Source: Berberis thunbergii (Eukaryota > Streptophyta > Magnoliopsida > Ranunculales > Berberidaceae). From it: a stretch of DNA of 64,000 bases. How positions within the stretch are numbered: position 1 is the first letter of the stretch; every line of letters begins with the position of its first letter. The position numbers and the translations under genes are program-made. The notes under the pieces are model-generated. The model searched no databases and was not told where the DNA came from. It worked only from the letters and a program-made list of their open reading frames with translations. Location of the stretch: NCBI GenBank assembly GCA_003290165.1, contig QNQO01007613.1, forward strand, positions 62,001-126,000, read 5' to 3'. Below, in pieces: positions 32,983-45,239 of the stretch.

Positions 32983-34286
32983 AGTGGTGTTAATCGGTTT
33001 GAAATTGGATCAAAACAGAACTGAACCGAACATGAAATTCGGTTTTCGGTTAGGCATGTTCAATTCAGTTTTCTGATATTTCAAACTGAAAATCATAACC
33101 GAACAGAATCGGCCAATTCGGTTTGGTTTCGGATTGTTTCTATTTTTCCTTTTTATTTTTTTTTTCCGTCCTCCTCTTTCTTCTTCTTATTGAAATGATT
33201 ATGCGTTGCCATTACCATTTCCATATAGCTAGACCTAAACACAAAGATAAAATATTTTCACACATACAGATTTCAAATAAAATTTGAACCTCAACAAGAT
33301 TATATTATCCAAAAAAAAAAACAAGACTATACTAGTTTTTCTATTATGATAAAAAATATTAGCATTATTGCATTCTGATTAACAAGCTCGAATGACCATA
33401 CAATGATACAATTCAACAAAACCCCCAATAGTGTTAATGCAAAGAAAATTAATCGATCAAATAGAAAAGCAGGCTCAGACACACAGTGCCCAACGAGTTC
33501 TCGAACCTCCACCCAACCTGGCCGCCAGAATTCAAGACCCGATTTAGCCTGAGCTTCAAAGAGTCACGTTTCTCGGATGATTTGATCCCCTCTATGGAAC
33601 CCTTGGCAACACCGAGGATGGCATCGAAGAGGTACCTACAACCTTTTGTAGTAGCTGATGTTCTCCGACCATATGCAGCGTTGCGCGACGACTTATTTGG
33701 CGAAAAAGAACTCTGGCGAGTTGGGAGGTTTTTGACATATATATACAACAACTCTACAAGAAGATGACCAAGATCACATGAAGATCATTTGTGCTCAGTT
33801 GTTATAAAGCAACAAAACTCATTCAACAACATAGCCAAAGAAAGTCTCGAAATAAAGCTGATTTACAAGATTATCAATAATGGATCTTTGCACACCAGAC
33901 TCACCTATATCTATGATATCCATGGAGGACCTATCTACTTCTCTAACTGGATCCAATCTCTATATATTCACCTTAGCTTAACTAAATGGGGTAGGTGGAA
34001 ACTAAATGGGGTGGGTGGGTGGGTTGGTTGGGAATTGAGTTGGTGGGGTTGAAAATTAAATGGGGGTGGGGGTTGGGAATTGGGTGGGAATTGAGTTGAT
34101 TGTGGTGGAGCTGGGAGTTTAAAACAGATAAAAATTGATACGGTTCAGTTTATTTAGGGCTAAAAAAACTCAAGTTCGGTTCGGTTTTGGTAATTTGGTT
34201 TTGGTTTTCGTTCGATTTTGGTTTTTTTAGCTCGATTCAATTCAGTTAATTATGTTGGTTTACATGGACCAGTTAACGCCCCTAGG
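32983..34286. mobile_element. Candidate hAT carrying a gene-like fragment
   Basis: The left end TAGTGGTGTTAATCGG is roughly answered by GTTAACGCCCCTA at the right. CGGTTCGGTTTTGG-type sub-terminal motifs flank both sides (33040-33130 and 34170-34230). No 8-bp duplication was found, so the limits are uncertain, and these may be two unrelated elements. Between them lies a GC-richer stretch at 33449-33767. Confidence 0.4.
33449..33767 (-). other. Gene-like fragment of unknown identity
   Basis: On the minus strand it reads as 100 residues including CRYLFDAILGVAKGSIEGI and ending in a hydrophobic segment (GTVCLSLLFYL). Base composition is clearly different from the AT-rich DNA around it. I do not recognise the family, and the opposite strand is also open. 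It may be a captured exon or chance. Confidence 0.3.
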
Positions 34287-36969
34287 GCAAACAACATGGG
34301 TTATCGTCTTTTTCAATTTGATTTCTTGGCCAAATTTGGTTACTCAATGCAATGGGAATGGGAATGGAAATGGAAAAAATTACTATGTTCGATTATTATA
34401 TGGAATGAAAATGAGATTGATAATAGTTTGTCTTTACTATTATGTCCTCAATTAGCAACTATGTATTTTGGATTTGTGGGGGGTAAGGAGACATCTATAA
34501 TCCGTCATCCATTTCCTTCCTCTAAAAAACGTTAGAATATCCTCCCACCACCACCATCCCCCTCCTCCTTGTTCTTAATATAGGAATATGCCCCGTGCCG
34601 TTGGCACTCTACGTAATTTTATTTTTGCTAAATATTTTGTACTGAATACTTCCGTTTCTATCCCTATTTTTGCTCTCAATCGGTATTAAAGTGTATGACC
34701 ATTATAAGGTAAAAATATATATTACAAATTTTAAGGTTAGACTCAATCAAATTTGAATCAGTTGGAGAAAAATTTAAACACCGAGAATGAGTTCTCCCTC
34801 AATATTTGAATTCGCCAAAACAAGAAGTTTAGATTTTTTGTTTAAATGTGTACTAAGATGTTCGACTCATTTTTTTTTCTGTTATGATAGGTCTGTCCCA
34901 TTGCTTTGAAAAATATTAAAGACATGAAATTCATTATACTTTTTTTAATTATAAGATATGTATTTTTTTTTTTAATTTAACGCTTGTATTGATCATTGAT
35001 TTTGTTGGAAAGATTTTTGTAAAGCATTTCAACAATATTAAGTTTACCAAAATCTGACAACAATGTAGATAGTTATGATAATTTTCATTTTGATAAAAGA
35101 AAAACACAATATTTTATCTCTATGCCACATGTATATTCCACAAACTTTTTTCAAAAGTTTTTCATTATTTTTGTCATTCTACATGTTTTATATTTACAAA
35201 TATATCATAATAGCAAATGAATCTCAACCCTCAAATTCAATACATTTCTCAAATTTCAATCATAACTATCTTTTATCTCTAATCTTGGTTATGAGAATCG
35301 AACTCATGCACTCTTGGTATTTTAAGTTATATGAGATCCGTTAAATTCATATATTTGATTAAATCACAAACGTCTTTTATCTCCCACCCCAAACACCATC
35401 CCATTTTGTATATATATATGTAGATAATCCCCATTAAAACCCCTTCTTATTTAACTGTTCACAACTCTCAAATCAAGCCACCACCACCAACAAACTAGAT
35501 ATCACCATCTACGGATTGGGAGGAAGTTAAAAGAAGAAACTTGGGAGGAGGAACTTTGATTGTGTTTTAGGGGAAACACTCAAGGGTACAAAACCTAGAA
35601 ATGTTATGAAAAGAAATCAATTATTTAGTTGCAGAGACGACGAGACATTAAAGGGATCCAAATTTCTGAAATGATTTTATCTCTCTTTTTTTAATAGTAG
35701 CAGTAATAGTACATCTCCATTTTAAATTGTTTCTATTCAGAGCACTCATCTTGTTTTAGCGAAACACACAAAATGAGAATTCAGGATTCTCTGAATTTTT
35801 GATCAATTTCGTGACAATCCTGAATTCTCATTTTTTTTGTGACTAAACATAAAAATATGAAAAATCTGGTAAATATTTTCTAGAGTATGGGAGGAGGGAG
35901 CATTTCCATCAATTGATCAACGTACCTTATTTTCATACTTGACTATGTGATTATCTTCAACTGCACTTCAACTATTTGAATATATTTCTCAAAGAAACCA
36001 GACACTTTCAATTTCAATTGCAATAACTTTGGAGTAGATTCCGAAATTCCAAACTAAACTAATCCGTTGTTTGGTTACGAGTTTGCATTGCGTTGCATTT
36101 AATCGTTTTTATATCTCTTATTGCTCATTAGTTGCTTTGTAAGCCTATCTCACTGTTTCTGATGTCTTTTCCATCAATTTGGTTAAAGGGTTTTCAGTTA
36201 TTGGATATATCTGATTTTAGCTTTGTTAGTATGGCTTATTTTAAGTTTTACTCTTTTTTTTTAATGTGGTTGTACATTGATTGATTAATTGAGTAATGTT
36301 TATGAGATTTGAGCTTGCATTCTACCTGCTTGTGAAATTTTCATCAGTTAGCTCACATTTTGCTTCCAAGCTGCATTATGTCTCTTTTGTATGAATCGAC
36401 CCACACTCCAATCTGTTGGTGTTTATCCATGATTGGGATTAGACATGAAAGGAAATATAAATGTGGTTTCATTAGAGATGTTAAGCTAACTTCTCTGGCG
36501 ATATTTTGCGGGAGCATGCATGCCAAGGTTTCCATTGGCTTCATCAGACCCACCACAGGATTATGTTAGTTGAACATGTTGTGTCCACTCATAATAAAGT
36601 CTTGCCACCCCCTTAGTTTTATGTCATTTCCTTTGTAACTATTCAAGCTTTAGGACTTGGTGTGGTTACAGGTGATTTGTCGTTAAGTATTCCAGTGTTG
36701 ACATTGATGGGTTGTATTGGATACGTTATGCCTGCCCCAGAGTGTAGTTGTACATGGTGTGTCGACTAAATAAAATCCATAAACTCTTATTTGATGTTAA
36801 TAGTTATACAATACGTACCGATCCAAACTTTTGGAGTATATGTGAGTTTAGCAATTCAATGTTCAAACACTTCTCATCCTGATATGTGAGAAAGAAATTT
36901 CATGGTATCCTACTTCTATATATACAAAATGAAATTTTGTATCATTAATTGAATCATCATTTGCAGGGA
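34287..36969. other. Anonymous DNA and LIP2 pseudogene leader
   Basis: No supported coding sequence. Just before the LIP2-like start, TTTGCAG at 36960-36966 is a good splice acceptor, so the stretch upstream probably holds a leader intron and exon of the ancestral gene. I could not place the donor. Confidence 0.45.
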
Positions 36970-37672
36970 ATGAAATTGCAGCGGAGCCTACATATTTGGA
37001 AGATGGATGTTGTCAACTACTTAGATTCACTTAAACTCCAGGAGAAGCTTGTTTCTAATAGAAAAATTGATTAAATTCCTAACACCTTGTTGTCCTTGCA
37101 ACATCCACCTACATACACACTTGGGAAACAAAAAAATTATCATAATATGCTCGTGCCCGAGGGTGAGCTTCAAAAATGCAAAGTTGCACTATTCAAATAG
37201 AAGGGGAGACATAACGTTCCATGGTCCGCATTAAGCAATCGTATATCCCATTATTTCTTTGAGGGACGTTGGACTAGGTGCGAGGAAGTACGTGGAAAAT
37301 CTTGAGTCAGCAATGATTGACATGGCATCTTTATATGGTGTGATCGCACGTCCTGGAGGGAAATGTGAGACAGGAGTTTGGGATGGAGATGGTAAAATAG
37401 GTGCAATTGGGGTACAGATTTCATCAGGAATTACTTCTCATGGATTGGCATTTAATATAGACCCAAATCTGAACTACTTTAAGCACATTATACCTCGTGG
37501 AATCGCTAATAAAGAAGTCACGTCTCTAAAAAGGAAGACAAGAATGATGCTTCTCGCTAAAAAACAAATTCATGAGCAGTTGGTTTTTTGTTTTGTGAGA
37601 TCATTTGGTTTTACCAATCTTTTATGGAAAGAGAATGTATCACTCTTGTCTGAAGATGGGGCAACAAAGTGA
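36970..37672 (+). pseudogene. LIP2-like octanoyltransferase pseudogene
   Basis: LIP2 (LipB family) moves octanoyl from acyl-carrier protein to lipoyl domains in mitochondria or plastids. The frame starting at 36970 carries HIWKMDVVNYLDSLKLQEKL and LQHPPTYTLGK. After a length change near 37170 a second frame carries RRGDITFHGPH, GARKYVENLESAMID, GKCETGVW, KIGAIGVQISSGITSHGLAF and NIDPNLNYFKHIIP. These cover nearly the whole family. Defects: TAA at 37072-37074, the frame change, and TAA at 37232-37234. The family's catalytic Cys in the PCGI motif is CGT (Arg) at 37496-37498; the catalytic Lys in KIGAIGV is kept. An acceptor just upstream suggests that it kept an intron, so it is a DNA-level duplicate and not a retrocopy. 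Confidence 0.88.
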
Positions 37673-39942
37673 TCCTTTATCATGGGCGCATGCAACTGTA
37701 GCTCTTATGCAGTGTTGGTTAATTTTTTGCCTTTGATACAATTCATTCTTGTATTCTTAAAGCAATTCGGTTGTGGCTGACGATCAAAGTAATTAAAAAT
37801 TGTTGTATTATTCATGTTATGTCATTTTCTATTAGACTTGGTTATGTTATGTTATAGCCTATTATGTAAAAAGCATTTGGATATTATGTTACAGCCTATT
37901 AACATAACATAACATAACATAAAAATTGTTGTAAATTCATTTGGATGTTGTTCACTGTCAATGATTGGAAAAAAAAAAGGGTTTCTTCTGGAACTTTTAG
38001 ATGTCTTCAAGAGAGATCAATTTATAGGAATATAGGTGATCACATGATTTGGCATAATCATCTCTCTCTGACTATCACGCCTTCTTTGATTTCCTGACTA
38101 GTCATTTATGCTTACTAAGAATTGCTCTATATGTAAGGCTGACAGGATCTTGGGAGGAATATATTGATGGGCTTTTTCTGATTGTTTTGAGAAAAAAAAA
38201 TTAACTTGTCGAATTTAGTAGTCTCAAATTGTGTTTCAGTATAAGTTAACATCATTTGGTTAAATTTTCTGGACACTTTAGAATTGCACTTATTTTCCCT
38301 GTATAACACGACAAATTAAGCTCCTGTTCATATTAGTTTTGTGGGAAAGTGTTCCGTTCACTCAATACTAGAAACCTTTATTCAAAATTTTATGCACTAC
38401 CTACATTTAGAATGTTAAATTTATAATCATGTATGTTTGGCATGATTTATTAGTTCTCTGCAGAGTGTAGTTTGGTATTCTTTGAGGCTTGAGCCACAAA
38501 GCAAATGAATGCAATTATCTTTTGTGAGGTTGTTCAAGAAACTATATCCTTATTTTATTCATTGCTCTACATACAGGGGAAATTCTAAGTGATTATGATA
38601 AGTAAGGTTTATCTTTTGCAGACAAACATATGTAGTGTAGAGCAAGAGCGGAGCCAAAATTCTCATGGAAGGGAGGAAATTAATTATTATGTGAATTAAT
38701 GGAGTAATGGACCAACCATTTAAGGAAGTGTAAGGAGGCAAAATGGGAGTGAAGGAAGAAATGCATAATTTTTAGGGGGCAATAAATAGTATTAACTAAG
38801 CGAATCCCACTATTCTATAGATAAATCAACAACATTTTAAAAGTTGTGGAAAGTTGTCGTGGTAAAAAGCACTACAAGAAAAGGCTTTATTTGAAGAATA
38901 GCTGATTTATGGTCTATTTTTTCACTCTCTTTAGGATCAACTATTGGGGTCCAGAGTTGTCAGGTTTGTACCTGATATGTATCTCAAGGCGGATTCAATG
39001 GTTATGCAGAGGAAAACAACCACTGAACTCCACAGAATTTGATGATGTTCTCTCATCCTTCCATATTTTCTTTCATATGTTGTGCCTTTCTTTATAAGAA
39101 TATTCTTCATGGTTCCGATATTGTATATAGCTTTCCCAGATTGCAATTTGCAATTTCTTGCATTGTGCCGAGTAAAGCGAACATGTATTTTTTATTTTTT
39201 TGGCTTACAACACACCTGCGTAGTTTTGTATTTTTAAATTAGTTGAGCATATATGTTAGTCTATAATATTAGCATGGATGTTTTGCAGTTTTGCAGATGT
39301 TTGGCTTGATAGTTAGTGCACTTTTGACCAACTTTTAATTGAGCTACTTCATCAATTGCAAACTATTCCCAATATATGCTTTGCAAATTCATTATGGTGT
39401 CATGAAGAAAAAAAATTTGATCGTCAAGGCTGTAATTTTAATGCAACCAATGTTGCAGCTCCACCTTCTAGCTGCAGTTGATTTGTAGCACATCATGCAA
39501 CAGTGGTGTCTTCTGCAATTCATGACATAGTTGAATCTTCTTCAAACTGCTAGCTTGATCTGTAGTTTGAGTACTGCAAACCACCTTGTATTGAAATTTA
39601 GTGTCACGTATGTTGGTGATGATCATTGAAAGGATTCTTCCGATTTTTCTTCTCTTATTGATTTTTATCATCCCATTCAGAAGAGAACCTGATTAATGAA
39701 CCATTATACTTTGTTTTATCAGTCTTCAAAAGTGAATTTGTCTCTCTCATATTGAAATGGCTGAACTTTTGTGTTCTCCCTTGCAGGCGGAATTACTCAC
39801 TCATCCACCAGTGGTAACGATATTCACCTATTAAGCATATTGGGTACCCATGGTAACACACTAACATTTTACCTTAATTTACTATTATTGGAGCTGGAAC
39901 TTCACCAACAACAGTTTTCTACACTAAGCGAAGAAAAGTATC
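37673..39942. other. Anonymous DNA
   Basis: No supported gene. CATAA repeats at 37900-37920 face TTATG repeats at 37837-37855 as a small hairpin. A hAT-end-like scrap with GAGCGGAGCC lies near 38647. A splice-acceptor-like TTGCAG at 39781-39786 has no convincing exon after it. Confidence 0.4.
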
Positions 39943-39951
39943 TAATTCAAG

Positions 39952-41036
39952 TTTTTTTTTGGAAGGCGAGCTGGGTTTTCAGGATCGCATACCCTATCAA
40001 AGATCAGAATTGGTCAACACACCATAAACATGCTGCTGGCTGGGTTCGAACCCATGACTTAGTGGTACCATTTGCCAAGCTCGTCACGACCCGATCCACA
40101 TGAAACAATATTGTTCGCTCTAGACCCAACCTAACTACCCGTACGGCTTTAAAATGTGTTGTGTCATGTAGATTAAAACTCGTACATATATAGCACATCT
40201 CCATCCCTCACCCAGGCGATGTGGGACTATAACACCGAGGTAGCCTACTAGCCTCTGAGCCCGCCCACACTTGGTAGTCTGCTAGCCTCTTTTGCCCGCC
40301 CACACATTAAACTTTGGTAGCCCGTCAGTCTCAGAGCCCGCCCACTCAGGGTATTAATTCTGTCACGACCCGATCCACATGAAACAATATTGTTCGATTT
40401 GTGCCCAACCTAACTACCCGCACGGCTTTAAAATGCGTTGTGTCATATATATCCAAACTCGTATATATATAGCACATCTCCATCCCTCACCCAGGCGATG
40501 TGGGATTATAACACCGAGGTAGCCTGCCAGCCTCTGAGCCCACCCATACTTTGTAGCCTGCCAGCCTCTTGAGCTCGCCCACACATGGAGCTGCCAAAGC
40601 CTGCCCACACAAGGTAGACTGTCAACCTCAGAGCCCGCCCACTCAGAGTATTACAATCCACCCCCCTTAGGGCCCAACGTCCTTATTGGCACACTTCCCA
40701 CTAGGTCCAGCTTTGATAACATTTTGTCACAACCCGATCCACATGAAACAATATTGTCTGCTCTGGGCCCAACCTAACTACCCGCACTGCTTTAAAACGT
40801 GTCGTGTCATGTAGATCCAAACTCGTACATATATAGCACATCTTCATCCCTCACCCAGGCGATGTGGGACTATAATACCAAGGTTGCCTGCCAGCCTCTG
40901 AGCCCGTCCACACTTGGTAGCCTGCCAGCCTCTTGAGCCCGCCCACACATGGAGCTGCCAGCCTCAAGGCTCGCCCAAACAAGGTAGCCCGCCCACTCAG
41001 GGTATTACATAACCATTGAGCTGTCATGCCAATGGC
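39952..41036 (-). mobile_element. SINE family S1, copy 2, split by a TRIM array
   Basis: Read on the minus strand, the head GCCATTGGCATGACAGCTC starts at 41036, is broken at 41010/40081 by the TRIM array, and resumes with CATGGGTTCGAACCCAGC (a pol III B-box). It ends CCCAGCTCGCC near 39963, followed by an A-rich tail (T9 on the plus strand at 39952-39960). Flanks TAATTCAAG (39943-39951) and TAATTTGAG (41038-41046) look like a decayed target duplication. Without the insert it is about 155 bp and closely matches the SINE at 49822-51134. Confidence 0.8.
40082..41009 (-). mobile_element. TRIM array: three LTRs, one internal domain
   Basis: Three direct copies lie at 40082-40360, 40361-40655 and 40725-41009. 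On the plus strand they read TGTCACGACCCGATCCACATG to GGGTATTACA. Between the second and third is a 69-bp internal region. Reverse-complemented, it starts with a TGTTATCAAAGCTGGACC primer site (close to the initiator-Met PBS) and ends in a GGGGGGTGGAT polypurine tract. The element therefore reads on the minus strand. The extra LTR fits unequal recombination between elements. No coding sequence. Confidence 0.82.
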
Positions 41037-41046
41037 TTAATTTGAG

Positions 41047-41366
41047 TTCTTGATTTAGAATAGAGTCGATACTTATGTAATAAGTTATCCGGCATTGTTG
41101 TAGTTGTTGCTACTTGCCTCCAAATCATGCCACTCCATGTTTGTAGCTGGGAGACTATAAGGGTTGCAGAGTTAGCTATGAATTTTAAGTATATGTACTC
41201 TAAATATTACCAGTGGACCAACAACACTGCCCAAGATATAAACATAGATCCCAAGTTTTGGGACTAGTTTGTCAGGACAGAAATTTGGAGGTCGAGTCAG
41301 AAAATTGGAGGTCGACTCATTTGGGGCATTTTATCTATCTTGGAAATTAGCTTCTAGAATATACAC
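41047..41366. other. Anonymous DNA
   Basis: Short spacer between the SINE and the Tourist-like MITE. Nothing recognised; GGAGGTCGA occurs twice near 41290. Confidence 0.4.
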
Positions 41367-41369
41367 TTA

Positions 41370-42087
41370 GAAGGTGTTTATTTTTAGTTTTGATTGGAGT
41401 CAGAAGTCTTAATAAGAAGTGAGACACTTTAAAAAGAGTGTTTGTTTTTAGTTCTGATTAGAGTTGAAAGTCTTAATAAGGAGTGAGACACTTTAAAAAT
41501 AGTGTTTGTTTTTAATTTTGATTGGAGTAAGCACCATGCGGGTACTGATCACTTAACACTAAGTGCTTAATGAAAATTTTGTCTCATAATAACCTTATAA
41601 TAAATTCGTAATGATTGCTACTACCCATTTCCTATACCAACCATATCCTCTTTTCTCCACCTCATCTTTACATTGAGCAACGCTGCCACTGTCACCACCA
41701 CCCTCCCTGTCCTTCCCTCCTCCTCCTCCCACTCCGCCTCACATTCCTCTCTATTGAAGATTGTGTGATGAATGGAGAGAGATATAAAATGTTTACTGGT
41801 AGTGGTGGAAAGTGATCTCAATGGTATTTGAAGGAGAGAAAACAAGTGGTGAATAAGGTTAATGTTGGTGGTTTGTTGTGGGTGGTAGGAGTTGTGGTTG
41901 TGGGCAAAAATTTAAAAATAAAAATAAAAAAATTCAAGTCAGCACTTAAAAACAAACATCATTTAATTTACAGATTCTAATCAGCATCTCATTCAGAAGC
42001 AAAATAAACAATTCATTCAAAAGCTCGTTCAGAACTTTCAACTCTGGCTTGAAGTCAGCTTCTGGCCACTTATAAAAAAACACCACC
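41370..42087. mobile_element. Tourist/Harbinger-like MITE
   Basis: TTA flanks at 41367-41369 and 42088-42090. The left end GAAGGTGTTT roughly matches the inverted right end GGTGGTGTTT, the GGNNGTGTTT style of Tourist elements. It contains a 64-bp tandem repeat and no recognisable coding sequence. Confidence 0.5.
41375..41530 (+). repeat. 64-bp tandem repeat, about 2.5 units
   Basis: TGTTT(A/G)TTTTTAGTT recurs at 41375, 41439 and 41503, with GTCTTAATAAG and GTGAGACACTTTAAAAA in each full unit. Confidence 0.88.
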
Positions 42088-42386
42088 TTAGGCATCAAGC
42101 TTCTATTTGGATCATGACGTTGGAATTGGGGGTGATTAATAAAGGGTGAGCTACCCTCTGATCATTTTCAATTGATCATTAAACGACTTCGTATAGTTTT
42201 TGTTTGACTTGCATTTTTGTATCAGTCAAAGACAACTTAATCTTATTTTATAAACTCACGGATTGAGATTTGAAAATGATGGGTGCATTTAAATTTAAAA
42301 AAGAAATTTTATTTCTATTTTGATTTTTAGATCGTCTATAATTAATTTCCTAGAAATGGCAGAGTGAATGACACACTCAACAAAAA

Positions 42387-42672
42387 TGAAAGAATTAAAA
42401 TTGTCAAATAAACAGGAATTGAAAGACAATGAGATAATTGAAAAAAATAAATTGACGATAAACAAATAAACACAATAAAACTCTTTTGTTTAATCAGCTA
42501 ACTAACAATAAAAGATACGTCTTATTTATAATTGAACCTAACTTCTATGGCAAGAAAACCTACCCTATATCTAATTAGATATTAGTGCCCTAACTATTAT
42601 GTGTTGTTACTAAACAAAACCAATTACAATAAATAATAAACTAATATTAGTAAAAGAACCCAATTATATCGA
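42387..42672 (-). repeat. LTR, 3' copy in element orientation
   Basis: 286 bp. It aligns with 44955-45239 over its whole length with moderate divergence. Confidence 0.78.
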
Positions 42673-43825
42673 CCTCCCCAGGTTGAAGAAGCTCATCCTC
42701 AAGCTTGAAGTTGAAGAAGTCTAAAAACATAAGCAACTCGTGGTTGAATAGAAGGCGAAGTGCACTAGCAGAAGTTGACCTCTAACAATGCATTTGTAGT
42801 TTCTTATACCACCAAAGAATCAAATGAAAAACATGGCACAAAAAGAATGTTCAATAGGGACCCTGAACTCGAAGTAGAACCACTTCGTGAATTGAATGGT
42901 GTACACAAACTTGTTTTCAAAATTTGCCATAAATTGACCTAAATTGGATCATAAACATTGTTCTTGGTGATACATGACCCATCTTGTGGTGGTAATAATT
43001 GCAGCAACACAATAAATAAATGTAAAGGTAGTGCTAGTACATGAGATGGTACGCGCCTGTGAATAACAACAAAATAACTTAAGTTTGTGAAGTTAGAACT
43101 CGTTGGTGGCACTGACAGATTGGTGGTGTGTATATAACCAGATAAAAACTAGGGAATCAAGTAAAGAAGAATGGGTAGGTGCAAAAATAAAAATTGGTGT
43201 AGGGACTTGTGTGAAAACGCTATATTTCCCCTCCAAATTTGACTAAACAAGGGGAGGTGTGTTGCAATGGGAAGGGAGCTACGATGTAGGGAGGAGGTTT
43301 TGATGGAGGACGAGATGTAGCGAAGGGCCGAGGAGTGATCGAATAGTCGACTGATTGTGGAGATGTAATAAGGGACGATTGAGGTGAGGTAGGGGTCGGG
43401 GCTTGCAATCGAGCAAAGGGGAACTTATGGGTTGTATGTAGGATGCGATCGACACAGGCGGATGAAAAGGTGGGGCAAAGGGGATGGCAAAGGACATCAG
43501 AGGGGGGTTGGGGTCGATCGAACTGTGGAATTGGCTGCAGTCAACTTGGTGAGATAGTCAATCAACTGTGGGGAGGTGAGAATTAAAGCGATCGACAATT
43601 GTCGGCTGGGATTTTGAATGACAGGACATGGCGGGAGTCGACCGAATGAGGAATGGTGGGGAGTTGAGAGTTGTGTCGATCGATGGAGGGAAATGAGAGG
43701 TTGGGTCGATCGTAGGGCGACGGAACTGGGGGTGGTATTGGGAGTCTTTTATCCAATTGAGTTTGTCGATCGATTACTAAAGTGAGAAAAATGACAATAG
43801 GTTTTTGTTGTCGATTGATAGTGAC

Positions 43826-44647
43826 TAGGGGTGAGCATCCCATCTCGCAATCCCGATCTCGTCCCAATTATTTTGGATCCTTTTGGGATGAATCAAACTC
43901 ATCACATTCCGTCCCGATCTAGAGTGAGATGGGATCAAGATGGAGATTTTCAATCCCGCCAGTCCCATCCATTTTCAAATTTATTTATTTAATATTTATT
44001 AGTACTAGTTTTAATAAACTACTATTCTAAAGAAAAGTTTAGGATGTGTTGAAATTAAACCAAAACATCTACTGTTTGAAAATTGTTTGCTTGATTTGAT
44101 ACTCTTTGTTTAGATATGACAATTATTCTTGTAGAAAATAAAGGCAAATGATGGTTTGAGTTAGTTTTGCATTATGAGTTTTATAGTTGGAGATTTGGTA
44201 AATGAACAATATTTTTCATTTTTAAACTTATATTAAGACAACTAAGAATATTGCCACTAATCGTATATTGTATTAATGATATTTTAACTCTTGCATAAAT
44301 ATGCAAAAAATGATATAGATGGGCTTTTTCTATTTACCATCATTCACTTGACAAACTTAATTTCATTGTCAGGTAAACCTCCACAAATTTTATATGACAT
44401 TTAATATTGATATGATGAAATTTATATGTACATAAATTTGGCATTTTTGGTGTACGTGTAAGAAATGTGAAATGAAGTTCTTTTTGTTATTCTTCTTGGA
44501 GGACTATTTAATACATGTTCACCCCGTCTTGTCCCGTCATGAACTCGTTTAGGATGGGACGAGGTCGGGATGAGGTCTATACCGTCCCGATCCCGAACGA
44601 ACTAGTGGGATAGGGATGATGCCCATCTCATGTCGTGCCCACCCCTA
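43826..44647. mobile_element. hAT-type element nested in the LTR element
   Basis: The ends are TAGGGGTGAGCAT on the left and GCCCACCCCTA on the right. The 8-bp duplications ATAGTGAC (43818-43825) and ATAGTTAC (44648-44655) differ at one base. Sub-terminal CCCGATC and GGGATGGGA motifs are abundant. It is 822 bp with no transposase. A partial relative is at about 56020-56187. Confidence 0.85.
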
Positions 44648-44954
44648 ATAGTTACAGATTGTGCGTGGCCTATCTTTGCAACGGTGGATTGTGCGTCGCC
44701 GCCTACGGTGCTGGAGGACAGATCCTGGCAGGCACTCCTTGCAGTGTTATTTGGGACCTGGCAGGCACTCCTTGCAGGTGTTTGTTGGTCGTTTTGTTGC
44801 CTGACATGAGGTTTTCGATCCTCTTCAACTTCTTTATCATTGCCTTCGCAAGCTGGAGTCTATATTCTTTTATCATCTTTTGAGTTTTTCTTCTTAAACA
44901 AATCTTCTTCAAGTCAACGAGATAAACAATGAGCGTTTCAATTGTGATGCCAAT

Positions 44955-45239
44955 TGATAAAATTATAATTGTAAAATAAACAGGAATTAAAAGACAATTC
45001 AATAATTAAAAAGTAAATTGACAGTAAACAAGTAAACAAAATAAACTTTTTTCTTCAATCAACTAACTGACAATGAACAATCTATGTCTTATTTATAATT
45101 GAACCAAACATCTTTGGCAAGAAAACCTAACCCTAAACCTAATTAGAAACCAATGTTATAACTATTATGGGTTATTACTAAACAAGCCCAATTACAATAA
45201 ATACTAAACTAATATTACCAAAAGAACTCATTTACATCA
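44955..45239 (-). repeat. LTR, 5' copy in element orientation
   Basis: 285 bp, partner of 42387-42672, next to the decayed primer site. Confidence 0.78.

Larger units (their letters stand above)
42387..45239 (-). mobile_element. 2.9-kb non-autonomous LTR retrotransposon
   Basis: Direct repeats at 42387-42672 and 44955-45239 (about 285 bp) share AAATAAACAGGAATT, CTTATTTATAATTGAACC and GGCAAGAAAACCTA. On the minus strand the LTR at the right is followed by ATTGGCATCACAATTG, a decayed Met-type primer site. AACCTGGGGAGG precedes the left LTR as a polypurine tract. The internal region is about 1.5 kb once the nested hAT is removed. It has only a short Lys/Arg-rich frame at 44703-45002 that might be a gag start. 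No matching 5-bp duplication is visible. Confidence 0.75.

Noticed and set aside
36353..36569. Overlapping frames on both strands upstream of the LIP2 relic
   Set aside because: No family resemblance and no splice structure linking them to LIP2.
40004..40608. Frames with tRNA-like or enzyme-like appearance in the 40-kb region
   Set aside because: They lie entirely within the SINE and TRIM LTRs.
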